Of a stretch of DNA of 42,681 nucleotides, positions 8,678-19,669 are shown in pieces. A model generated the notes under the pieces. That model had not been told where the DNA came from. It ran no database searches and saw only the letters and a program-made list of their open reading frames with translations. Both the position numbers and the translations under genes were made by a program. Source of the stretch: Lacihabitans sp. CS3-21 (GTDB lineage Bacteria > Bacteroidota > Bacteroidia > Cytophagales > Spirosomataceae); assembly GCF_024343675.1 (NCBI RefSeq), contig NZ_RJUD01000024.1, forward strand, positions 1 to 42,681, given 5' to 3'. The stretch's first letter is position 1, and every line of letters begins with the position of its first letter.

Positions 8678-9298
8678 ATGTCAGAAAACCTCTTTGAATG
8701 GATTGGCTATGCAGCTTCATTGATTGTAGCAATTTCGCTGGTGATGTCTTCGATTGTCAAATTTCGTTGGATAAACCTTTTGGGCTCAGCACTTTTTGCT
8801 GCTTACGGGTTCTTGATTCAAGCTTGGCCGGTTTGTTTTTTCAACAGTGCCATCGTATTTATAAACCTCTACTTTTTGTATAAAATATATTCAAAAAAAG
8901 ACGAATTCAAGATTATCAAAACTTCTGAGAATGAGTCGCTTCTGAACGAATTTGTAAACTTCAACAAAAAAGAAATAGAGAAAATAAGTCCGGATTTTGA
9001 CTTTAAGCTGAGTGACAAAGAATATAATTATTTCATTACCAGAAATATGGTATTGGTTGGTTTGTTTTTGGCACATAAAGAATCCAGTAGAATTTTATGC
9101 ATCGATTTGGATTTTGTAACACCACAATACCGTGATTTCAAAAACGGGGCATTTTTGTATAATTCCCTTCAATCAAGCTTTGAAAAATCAGGAATTGACA
9201 CCATAAAGGAAATAGCAAAAACCAATGCTCACGCAAATTATTTAAAGGAAATGGGCTTTAAAAGTGAGGACAATCATCAGTTTACAAAACATATTTAA
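8678..9298 (+). CDS. YgjV-like membrane protein with a GNAT-like C-terminal part
   Basis: The protein has 206 residues. The N-terminal 70 or so form three hydrophobic segments (about 9-27, 31-48 and 53-70) with the pattern of the YgjV inner-membrane family. The remaining 130 residues are soluble. They end in a segment, CIDLDFVTPQYRD, a Gly-containing helix, then NAHANYLKEMGF, that resembles the last strands and helix of GNAT acetyltransferases. The reading is therefore a membrane anchor fused to a possible acetyltransferase-like domain. The canonical acetyl-CoA loop is not clear, so activity is doubtful. The gene has its own -7 box and is followed 54 bases later by a bona fide GNAT gene on the same strand. 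The function is unknown. Confidence 0.7.
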   Translation: MSENLFEWIGYAASLIVAISLVMSSIVKFRWINLLGSALFAAYGFLIQAWPVCFFNSAIVFINLYFLYKIYSKKDEFKIIKTSENESLLNEFVNFNKKEIEKISPDFDFKLSDKEYNYFITRNMVLVGLFLAHKESSRILCIDLDFVTPQYRDFKNGAFLYNSLQSSFEKSGIDTIKEIAKTNAHANYLKEMGFKSEDNHQFTKHI

Positions 9299-9352
9299 AA
9301 AATTCATCTAATTTTACGTCGAAATAAAGCGTGAAAAAGGAGACCAAAGAGA

Positions 9353-9856
9353 ATGATTGAAACCGAAAGACTCATATTAAGACCCTTAAACCACAGACAA
9401 CTCGAAAAATACATAAAACTTGACAATTCCTTAGAGGAAGAGCTCAAAGTTAGACCCACCAAACGAGAAATTTCGCCCGACTTGATGGAAGCTCTTGAAT
9501 ATTTTATCATGCCCAATGTGGCAAATCCACTAAAAAATCACCTTTTCTTTACACTTTGGACGATGATTTGGAAAGAAAAAAACTGTTTGGTGGGTGATTT
9601 GTGCTTTGTAGGAGAACCCAACGAACTCGGGGAAGTTGAAATAGGCTACGGCACTTATGAGAACTTTAGAAACATGGGCTTTATGTCAGAGGCGGTATCC
9701 GGCATCATCAATTGGTTTAAACCTTATTTAAACGGCGTTTTGGCCTCCACCGAAAAAGACAATCCTGCCTCCGCAAAAGTTTTATTGAAAAACAATTTTG
9801 TGACCTACTCCAACGATGAGCAACTGGTGCATTGGAGGATGGATATTGCGAGGTGA
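9353..9856 (+). CDS. GNAT family N-acetyltransferase (RimJ/RimL-like)
   Basis: This cytoplasmic protein of 167 residues has the N-terminal signature ETERLILRPL of RimJ/RimL-type acetyltransferases. Strand beta4 reads VEIGYGT, followed by the acetyl-CoA-binding loop YENFRNMGFMSEAV (a Q/RxxGxG/A variant, here RNMGFM). The C-terminal segment ASTEKDNPASAKVLLKNNF is the typical end of the fold. The substrate cannot be read from the sequence. It probably shares a transcript with the YgjV-like gene, since the gap is 54 bases. The first ATG gives the expected N-terminus. Confidence 0.85.
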   Translation: MIETERLILRPLNHRQLEKYIKLDNSLEEELKVRPTKREISPDLMEALEYFIMPNVANPLKNHLFFTLWTMIWKEKNCLVGDLCFVGEPNELGEVEIGYGTYENFRNMGFMSEAVSGIINWFKPYLNGVLASTEKDNPASAKVLLKNNFVTYSNDEQLVHWRMDIAR

Positions 9857-9896
9857 AGATTACATTATAAAGTGGATTACAAATACTTCTTTATCT

Positions 9897-9932
9897 AGCT
9901 TCGATCTGTTTTTCAGATCATGTCGAAGAGCT
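9897..9932. repeat. Imperfect hairpin downstream of the GNAT gene
   Basis: AGCTTCGATCTG (9897-9908) faces CAGATC...TCGAAG-AGCT (9914-9932). The arms CTTCGA/TCGAAG and TCTG/CAGA pair around a 5-base bulge. No T-run follows, so terminator function is uncertain; it could be a repeat remnant. The rest of the 260-base gap (9857-10116) holds only the short repeats listed next. Confidence 0.35.
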
Positions 9933-10048
9933 GGCAAAAACCTTTATACGAGCTATTGATATAGTTTTCATTTTTTTTATGACATTTATCTTAAAATTAC
10001 AATATCCTCGTTTCTTACCCAAAGCTTTTCAATATAATCAAAAAAATG

Positions 10049-10107
10049 TCATCTAAGATGAATTCTCACTTCCCAACTAAGGGCAATGACATCTGTGAAT
10101 CTAAGAT
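10049..10107. repeat. Paired 9-base repeat upstream of the esterase-family gene
   Basis: ATCTAAGAT occurs at 10051-10059 and again at 10099-10107, 48 bases apart. The first copy is the core of a perfect dyad TCATCT-A-AGATGA (10049-10061). Both copies are preceded by a TGTCA or TGACA element. They lie just upstream of the start at 10117, so an operator is possible, but chance cannot be excluded in AT-rich DNA. Confidence 0.3.
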
Positions 10108-10116
10108 ACAATTTTA

Positions 10117-11775
10117 ATGAAAACCATTGCAAGATTTATGAAATATTCACCAGCAAATTCAACTCTACTTAAATTTTCGTTTACACTTCTATTCTCCATA
10201 TCAGTAATTTTCTGTGTCGGGCAAAACCAATACGAGAATTTGATAAAACAAAATTTCAAAGTCCTTTCTTCCGACTCAAATAATGTAAAACTTGAGAATT
10301 TTGACTTTGAAAAAATTATTGATTTTCCGACAAACCATATAAAAGTTTTGTCAATAGGCGAAGCCGTCCATGGTTCTGACGAAATATGGCAGTTACAGTC
10401 AAATCTGGCAATTTATCTAGCCACAAAAGAAGACTTTAAAACTATCGTTCTGGCTGAGTTTGGATTTATTAACGCTCTGAAATTAAACTCCTACATACAT
10501 TCTAAAATTGACTCAATCGACAAAAAACTCATGATCCCAAAGACTTTTTTTGATAGACTACGAGTTCTCAATCAATCAGCTCATAAAGATAACCAAATCT
10601 CTATATTTGGTACAGATAGAGATGAATATAAAGATATCATAGAATATTTAAATTCGATTGGAGGAAACATGCAGGATTCCATTTGGAAATACACAATTAT
10701 TCAATTAGAAAAGTGTCTTCTCGAAAAAAAAACAAACTATGCGATAAGTAATGCCTTGGTACTTACAAACCAGCTTAGACTCATGGCATTTAACGAGGGA
10801 AAATCTTTAAATGTAAGTCGTTATGACGCAAAGATTCTATTACAAGTCTTGGGTAACTTAAAACTAAACTTGGAATGGGAATTCAGCGAAAAAGAGGCTA
10901 TGTTGAACCGAGACAATATCATTTTTGAAAATATTAATTGGATTTATCAGGAATTAGGGTTGTCAAAAATTGGGATTATATATTCCCATAACTTCCATGG
11001 TAATAAAATTACTTTGTTCGAAGGGCATAAAAACAATGGCATAAAGGCCTACGGTGAACTGCTTAAAAATACTTTTGGGGAACAATATTATTCAATTGGA
11101 ACTGAAGTTCATTCAGGCAAGTACCGCTATGGTGATATAAAAGAAGTTGTGACACCCAGTAATAAACTCGGTACCACAATAGCTAATCAATTTCCATTAT
11201 GTCAAATTGGAATTTTTTCTGATTCTAACGAAACTTGTGATAACTATGATTTAGAATCTTTGACAATTACCTATGGTACAAGTGTTAGTTCTGCCGAATT
11301 TATTGGCTCCAATATTTGTAAAGCGTTCAACAAAATTATATATCTCAAAACAATTGCTCCCGTCCAAGTATATTCTTCAAAGATTGCAACTTTCCATCTT
11401 CTACTATCTTCAAAAAAAGAGAGGGAAATATTATCCAAAAGCAAACTAACTATATCAGCATCAGCTACATACATCAAAGAAAGCAAAAAAGGCAGTAATT
11501 TTATTTCGATATACTTTCACGACAAGAACTCAAATCAACTTTCGGCAAGTAAACTCAATGATTTGACCAAAAACAACGAAATAATCATTCCTAAAAATGC
11601 GGAAAAGATATCAATCGGATGGAATTTAGTAGACATTCATGCTTTACAACTGAATTCCATGACCCTCAATAACAAGCAAGTGGATTTAGATACACTCTCT
11701 TTTTATGATTGGAATGAGAATTATAACCTTAAAAAAGAGCAAAACAGATACATTGTCGAATTGAAAAGTGATTAA
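10117..11775 (+). CDS. Erythromycin esterase family protein, exported
   Basis: The 552-residue product starts with a hydrophobic segment (about 18-36) ending near CVGQ, consistent with Sec export. The body shows the erythromycin-esterase/EreA-like fold signatures: GEAVHGSDE (81-89) with the family His (H85), LAEFGF with Glu (E114), FGTDRD (164-169), an NRDNIIFENINW segment (R265, D266) and IIYSHNFHGNK with H291 and H294. Known Ere enzymes hydrolyse the macrolactone ring, but most environmental members have unknown substrates. The C-terminal part (after about 400) is an extra beta-rich region not needed for the core. An alternative start at 10138 (MKYSPANS) is equally compatible with the signal peptide. 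The gene appears to stand alone. Confidence 0.82.
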   Translation: MKTIARFMKYSPANSTLLKFSFTLLFSISVIFCVGQNQYENLIKQNFKVLSSDSNNVKLENFDFEKIIDFPTNHIKVLSIGEAVHGSDEIWQLQSNLAIYLATKEDFKTIVLAEFGFINALKLNSYIHSKIDSIDKKLMIPKTFFDRLRVLNQSAHKDNQISIFGTDRDEYKDIIEYLNSIGGNMQDSIWKYTIIQLEKCLLEKKTNYAISNALVLTNQLRLMAFNEGKSLNVSRYDAKILLQVLGNLKLNLEWEFSEKEAMLNRDNIIFENINWIYQELGLSKIGIIYSHNFHGNKITLFEGHKNNGIKAYGELLKNTFGEQYYSIGTEVHSGKYRYGDIKEVVTPSNKLGTTIANQFPLCQIGIFSDSNETCDNYDLESLTITYGTSVSSAEFIGSNICKAFNKIIYLKTIAPVQVYSSKIATFHLLLSSKKEREILSKSKLTISASATYIKESKKGSNFISIYFHDKNSNQLSASKLNDLTKNNEIIIPKNAEKISIGWNLVDIHALQLNSMTLNNKQVDLDTLSFYDWNENYNLKKEQNRYIVELKSD

Positions 11776-11884
11776 CAAAAAAATGAACCTAAAATAACTT
11801 TTAACACTTGATTGTATTTTTAAACCCCCAGTTGCAAGGAATTAAAAATGAATGCTGAAATACAAGAAATTGAACGGTAAAGAA

Positions 11885-12004
11885 ATGAACTTCCACCCAA
11901 CAATATTCCAAAGCCCACTTGCATTGCTCACAGATTGTGCTTTAATTTACTTTTTGGATTACATCAAAACTTCAGAAAACGTAAAAATAATCTTTCAGCG
12001 ATGA
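11885..12004 (+). CDS. Possible 39-codon leader ORF upstream of the uridine phosphorylase
   Basis: An ATG at 11885 opens a 39-codon frame beginning MNFHPTIFQSPLALL. Its TGA overlaps the phosphorylase start in an ATGA, an arrangement typical of translational coupling. There is no recognisable domain or Shine-Dalgarno sequence. A promoter-like TACTTTTTG at 11948-11956 lies inside it, which argues that it may not be transcribed in full. This is a weak candidate; the rest of the 225-base gap shows nothing else. Confidence 0.2.
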   Translation: MNFHPTIFQSPLALLTDCALIYFLDYIKTSENVKIIFQR

Positions 12005-12876
12005 CCAAAACCTTAGCAGCTTCCGAACTCATACTCAATCCCGACGGCAGTTTGTACCATTGCAATCTTCTGCCTGAAAACTTGGGAGACATTGTTTTTT
12101 TGGTGGGCGACCCCGACAGGGTGCCTACGGTTTCTGCTTTTTTTGATACCATAGATTTCAAGACTCAAAAAAGGGAAATCGTGACCCATACCGGTACCAA
12201 AAATGGCAAAAAAGTTACGGTTATTTCTACGGGCATGGGTACTGACAATATTGACATTGTACTGACAGAATTGGACGCTGTGGTGAATATAGATTTGCAA
12301 AAAAGACAAATAAAAGATAGGCATAAACAACTTACTTTCATACGTTTAGGCACTTCTGGTTCTTTACAAAAAGACATTCCAGTAGATAGTTTTTTGGCAA
12401 GCACGCATGGCTTAGGAATGGACGGCTTATTGCATTTTTACAAAAACTCAGAGGCTTTTACTTATAATCCTTTTATAGAGAAATTTATAGAAGAAACCGA
12501 ATGGAGCTCTAAGCTTTCGAGACCGTATTTGGTTGAAGGTGATGCAGATTTAATTCAAAAAGCCAAGAATTTAGGTTTTTATACGGGTGTTACAGCCACC
12601 GCCTGTGGATTTTTTGGCCCTCAAGGGCGAGTTTTAAGATTGGATGTGCAAGATAACAGCCTGAATGAAAAACTTTCAAGTTTTGAATACAATGGCCTAA
12701 AAATCACCAATTTCGAGATGGAAACCTCAGCCATTTTTGGTCTTTCAAAACTTTTGGGACACAAGGCCATTTCGATAAATTGTATTATAGCCAACCGCTT
12801 TTCGGGCGAATATTCCAAAGATTATAAAAAATCGGTAGAAATAATGATTGAAAAAGTCCTTAATAACTTCATTTAA
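12001..12876 (+). CDS. Nucleoside phosphorylase, probably uridine phosphorylase
   Basis: The protein has 291 residues and belongs to the PNP/UDP phosphorylase family 1, which splits nucleosides with phosphate into base and ribose 1-phosphate in the cytoplasm. Motifs visible are GDPDRV (36-41), STGMGTDN (76-83), RLGTSGS (115-121, phosphate site) and FEMET (238-242, ribose site). A Gln-x-Arg pair (Q208, R210, in FFGPQGR) corresponds to the uracil-recognising Gln and Arg of uridine phosphorylase, which favours pyrimidine over purine substrates. The frame extends upstream to 11935, but the ATG at 12001 gives a normal N-terminus. Cytidine deaminase follows after 25 bases, so the two supply a cytidine-uridine-uracil salvage route. 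Confidence 0.88.
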   Translation: MTKTLAASELILNPDGSLYHCNLLPENLGDIVFLVGDPDRVPTVSAFFDTIDFKTQKREIVTHTGTKNGKKVTVISTGMGTDNIDIVLTELDAVVNIDLQKRQIKDRHKQLTFIRLGTSGSLQKDIPVDSFLASTHGLGMDGLLHFYKNSEAFTYNPFIEKFIEETEWSSKLSRPYLVEGDADLIQKAKNLGFYTGVTATACGFFGPQGRVLRLDVQDNSLNEKLSSFEYNGLKITNFEMETSAIFGLSKLLGHKAISINCIIANRFSGEYSKDYKKSVEIMIEKVLNNFI

Positions 12877-12901
12877 TTTTTTAGAAAAACAAAATCCTAA
12901 T

Positions 12902-13384
12902 ATGGTAAAAAAGACAATAAATATAGAATACACTGCCTTTACCAACACCGAAGAAATGGCAGAAAAAGACAGAATCCTCATAAACAGAGCCATAGAAATA
13001 GCCAAATTGAGTTATTCTCCCTACTCAAAATTCCCAGTTGGAGCAGCTGTAATGTTAGATTCTGGTGAAATTTTCGCCGGAAATAATCAAGAAAACATAG
13101 CATTTCCGTCTGGAACCTGTGCAGAAAGAACTGTTTTAAACTATGTCAATGCCAATTTTCCTGACAAAAAAATAAAGACCATCGCCATAACGGCCACCAA
13201 TACCACCACTGCAGAACCCGTAACGCCATGCGGTTTTTGCCGTCAAGTAATTGTAGAAATGGAAATGAAGCAAAAGTCTCCCCTACGCATCATTTTGCAC
13301 AAAATTGGTGGCGAAACCTACGTTTTCGAAACTTCCAAAGCTATTTTGCCTTTGGCTTTTGATGACAATGTTTTGAAAAACTGA
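12902..13384 (+). CDS. cdd: Cytidine deaminase
   Basis: Cdd deaminates cytidine or deoxycytidine to uridine or deoxyuridine. The zinc site of tetrameric Cdd is complete: TCAER (Cys73 as ligand, Glu75 as proton shuttle) and PCGFC (Cys110 and Cys113). The substrate-binding NQENIAFPSG segment precedes it. The 160-residue length is slightly longer than the 130-140 common in the family because of an N-terminal extension of about 25 residues. The frame is open from 12848, inside the preceding gene, but the ATG at 12902 follows the previous stop and is the sensible start. It is in an operon with the uridine phosphorylase. Confidence 0.93.
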   Translation: MVKKTINIEYTAFTNTEEMAEKDRILINRAIEIAKLSYSPYSKFPVGAAVMLDSGEIFAGNNQENIAFPSGTCAERTVLNYVNANFPDKKIKTIAITATNTTTAEPVTPCGFCRQVIVEMEMKQKSPLRIILHKIGGETYVFETSKAILPLAFDDNVLKN

Positions 13385-13405
13385 GTCTTTCTACATGATT
13401 ATTGC

Positions 13406-13458
13406 TACTTTTGGCACTGTCATAATTGTCCATATTTTTTCTTCAAAATTTACTTTTG
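13406..13458 (+). promoter_or_regulatory. Duplicated -7-type boxes in the groES upstream region
   Basis: The 11-mer TACTTTTGGCA occurs twice, at 13406 and 13451, and each copy contains an exact TAnnTTTG box. The second is preceded by TTG at 13426-13428 with a 22-base spacer, a reasonable Bacteroidota -33/-7 pair. It would give a leader of roughly 100 bases before groES. The repeat of the whole 11-mer is unusual. No CIRCE operator (TTAGCACTC-N9-GAGTGCTAA) is present in the 188-base gap. Confidence 0.5.
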
Positions 13459-13572
13459 GCAGACAAACATGAAAAAATGTCAGTAAAAATATAGCTACTT
13501 GGGCTTTGGCTTAGTAATTGTTGATAGGCATTGCAGATAAAATTAAATAATCTTTAAACTTTAAATAGTATT

Positions 13573-13848
13573 ATGTCAGTAAACGTGAAACCTTTAGCAG
13601 ACAGAGTTTTGATAGAGGCAGCTCCAGCGGAGGAGAAAACAGCCTTCGGAATTATTATTCCTGATACAGCAAAAGAAAAACCTCAAAAAGGAACAGTAGT
13701 AGCTGTAGGACCAGGCAAAAAAGACGAGCCAATGTCAGTAAAAGTAGGTGATGCAGTATTGTATGGTAAATATTCTGGTACTGAGCTAACAGTAGACGGT
13801 AAAGAGTATTTGATCATGAGAGAATCAGACATCTACGCAATCGTTTAA
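13573..13848 (+). CDS. groES: Co-chaperonin GroES
   Basis: GroES is the 10-kDa heptameric lid of the GroEL chamber. The 91-residue length, the N-terminal [11 protein letters not shown], the [10 protein letters not shown] segment and the C-terminal [13 protein letters not shown] are all typical. The mobile loop corresponds to residues around 17-35 ([13 protein letters not shown]), including the hydrophobic tripeptide III that contacts GroEL. It is followed 42 bases later by groEL and is certainly part of the same operon. Confidence 0.98.
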   Translation: MSVNVKPLADRVLIEAAPAEEKTAFGIIIPDTAKEKPQKGTVVAVGPGKKDEPMSVKVGDAVLYGKYSGTELTVDGKEYLIMRESDIYAIV

Positions 13849-13863
13849 TTTCATTTTTAATAG

Positions 13864-15522
<1,659 letters not shown>

Positions 15523-15542
15523 TTCGTTCTGAAATATTTCAT

Positions 15543-15578
15543 AAAAAAACCTGCAAAATCTCTTTGCAGGTTTTTTTT
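15543..15578 (+). terminator. Rho-independent terminator of groES-groEL
   Basis: AACCTGCAAA (15548-15557) pairs with TTTGCAGGTT (15563-15572) around a 5-base loop. The stem is extended by an A-tract on the left and eight T on the right. It lies 20 bases after the groEL stop. Confidence 0.92.
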
Positions 15579-15620
15579 AGCACAATTTTTGCTAGGTATT
15601 TAGTAATAACTGTACCATAA

Positions 15621-16430
15621 ATGCTAAAAAAATATTTTCACTTAACTATTCTTCTTTTTTCACTCATGGGTTGTGAAAAAGATGCAACAAAAAATCTCGG
15701 AATCGAGAAGCCTATTGAAGTAAACAAAAACTGTAAAATCCTATCCAACTATAGATCTGATGGTCAACAATATCAATATATCTTTAAGGATGAAAAACTA
15801 CAAAATATCCTAGGTTTTAACGACTTTGATACATTTATATACACTGCTGGAAAACTTTCAAAAGCAGTACACTCAAAAAACAAGGGGGCCTATGCCTTGT
15901 TTGATATCGATGATAAAGGACTTCTTAACAAAATCACCTTTGAAGGCACTGATAGTCAGGGTAAAGTATTTAGCTTTCCGACAACAATAAAGTATAATAA
16001 CATTGGAAAAATAGATCAATTGGTCTTGAATTGGCCTACATTTCCAGACAAAGTGGATACCCGATTCACCTATGATGCCAACGGAAATGTAAAATATATA
16101 AGTGCTTTTTTGGATGGCGAATGGATGACCATTTTGGAAAATACGGAGTTCGACGACAAACCTTCTCCCTACAAGAATCAGCAACTGGGTAACCTTTTAA
16201 GTTATTATATGGTATACTCATTATTGAGTGGTGGACTCAATTTTACTCATTATATCAATACCAATAATGTAAAAAGTTCTGTAGTGACCAAAGGTTTTGA
16301 AAAAATAAATTACAGTTACGAATACCAATACAATAACCTCGGATTCCCAACCAAAGTTGATTATACAAGAACTATCAACAACAGACCTATGCCACAATCA
16401 GAAAATTTCTCTTACGATTGCGAATTATAA
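15621..16430 (+). CDS. Predicted lipoprotein with YD-repeat-like segments
   Basis: The protein has 269 residues with a lipoprotein signal ending in LMGC (Cys18). The body has repeated segments of the type YNNIGKIDQLVL, YDANGNVKYISAF and YQYNNLGFPTKVDY. These resemble the YD/RHS-like repeats of Bacteroidota surface lipoproteins (DUF4595-like). No enzyme motif is visible. It stands alone between the groEL terminator and the pyrG promoter. The function is unknown; surface exposure is an inference from the lipobox. Confidence 0.7.
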   Translation: MLKKYFHLTILLFSLMGCEKDATKNLGIEKPIEVNKNCKILSNYRSDGQQYQYIFKDEKLQNILGFNDFDTFIYTAGKLSKAVHSKNKGAYALFDIDDKGLLNKITFEGTDSQGKVFSFPTTIKYNNIGKIDQLVLNWPTFPDKVDTRFTYDANGNVKYISAFLDGEWMTILENTEFDDKPSPYKNQQLGNLLSYYMVYSLLSGGLNFTHYINTNNVKSSVVTKGFEKINYSYEYQYNNLGFPTKVDYTRTINNRPMPQSENFSYDCEL

Positions 16431-16495
16431 TGTTGTAGTTTATAAGGTATTAAGATTTTTGTTTATTTTTATTCCAAAAAGTATGCTCGGCTTAG

Positions 16496-19140
<2,645 letters not shown>

Positions 19141-19147
19141 ACAATTG

Positions 19148-19507
19148 TCAAATAGTAAGATAAATTTCTTCCCCTTTACAATTTTGGTGATTTAAAGTCC
19201 ATTGACTGGTAAAAGTAGTTTCTACAGTGGACGTACCCATTTTTCGAAAAATTGCTACTTTTAAACCTAGGTTTAAGAAAAAAAGTTGTTCAATTTCACT
19301 CACTTTCAGTTCGCCATGTATCGTAAAATCTTTAGGTTCTTTGATACCCGCAATTTCAAAAAGCCTAAAATCTCTGTGATCTAAGGTAATTACCTCCCCC
19401 TTTTTATAAATTTCAATTCTTAAAAAAGGGAAAGCAGCATTAAAACCATTCAAAATCTGCGAGATTCTGGTTTCGGAATTAATAAATATTTTCTCTTTGC
19501 TCTTCAT
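19148..19507 (-). CDS. Conserved small protein of unknown function
   Basis: The predicted protein has 119 residues and is soluble. It resembles a family I recognise from many Bacteroidota genomes but cannot name. Features are an N-terminal strand followed by an ILNGFNAAFPFLRIEIYK segment, a middle SEIEQLFFLNLGLKVAIFRK segment, and a C-terminal end STVETTFTSQWTLNHQN with the recurrent T-x-x-W-T-L-x-x-Q-N pattern. The frame extends to a GTG at 19555, but the ATG at 19507 (MKSKEKIFIN) fits better. It is convergent with the oxidoreductase (7-base gap) and divergent from the histidine kinase, so the operator at 19620 could affect both directions. Confidence 0.65.
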   Translation of the reverse strand: MKSKEKIFINSETRISQILNGFNAAFPFLRIEIYKKGEVITLDHRDFRLFEIAGIKEPKDFTIHGELKVSEIEQLFFLNLGLKVAIFRKMGTSTVETTFTSQWTLNHQNCKGEEIYLTI

Positions 19508-19619
19508 TCTTTCTATTTCAAATACTGAATCAAAATTGGTGAAAACTTTTATCACTAATTATGACCCTAATCAGCCACAAATAAAAATAGAAAAAGAATT
19601 ATTGGAGCTTCATAATACT

Positions 19620-19641
19620 AATTATGACAAATGTCATAATT
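19620..19641. promoter_or_regulatory. CRP/FNR-type operator
   Basis: AATTATGACA (19620-19629) and TGTCATAATT (19632-19641) form a perfect 10-base inverted repeat with a 2-base spacer. The core reads TGA-N6-TCA, which is exactly the half-site spacing of CRP and FNR family sites. Its right arm overlaps the -7 box at 19637, so the bound protein would sit on the promoter and most likely repress it. The operon downstream encodes a regulator with a CRP/FNR-like DNA-binding domain. Confidence 0.7.
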
Positions 19642-19644
19642 TTG
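19637..19644 (+). promoter_or_regulatory. Bacteroidota-type -7 box of the kinase/regulator operon
   Basis: TAATTTTG matches TAnnTTTG exactly, ends 25 bases before the kinase ATG and overlaps the right half of the palindrome. No -33 TTG lies at the normal distance, so the promoter may depend on an activator or be weak. Confidence 0.5.
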
Positions 19645-19669
19645 GTCAAACATTAAGGATAGTTTGCGA

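Noticed and set aside
12848-12901. N-terminal extension of cytidine deaminase starting inside the phosphorylase gene
   Set aside because: The ATG at 12902 gives the family N-terminus; the extension would overlap the previous coding sequence and adds no conserved residues.
13385-13572. CIRCE (HrcA) operator upstream of groES
   Set aside because: No TTAGCACTC-N9-GAGTGCTAA or near variant is present; only the repeated TACTTTTGGCA boxes.
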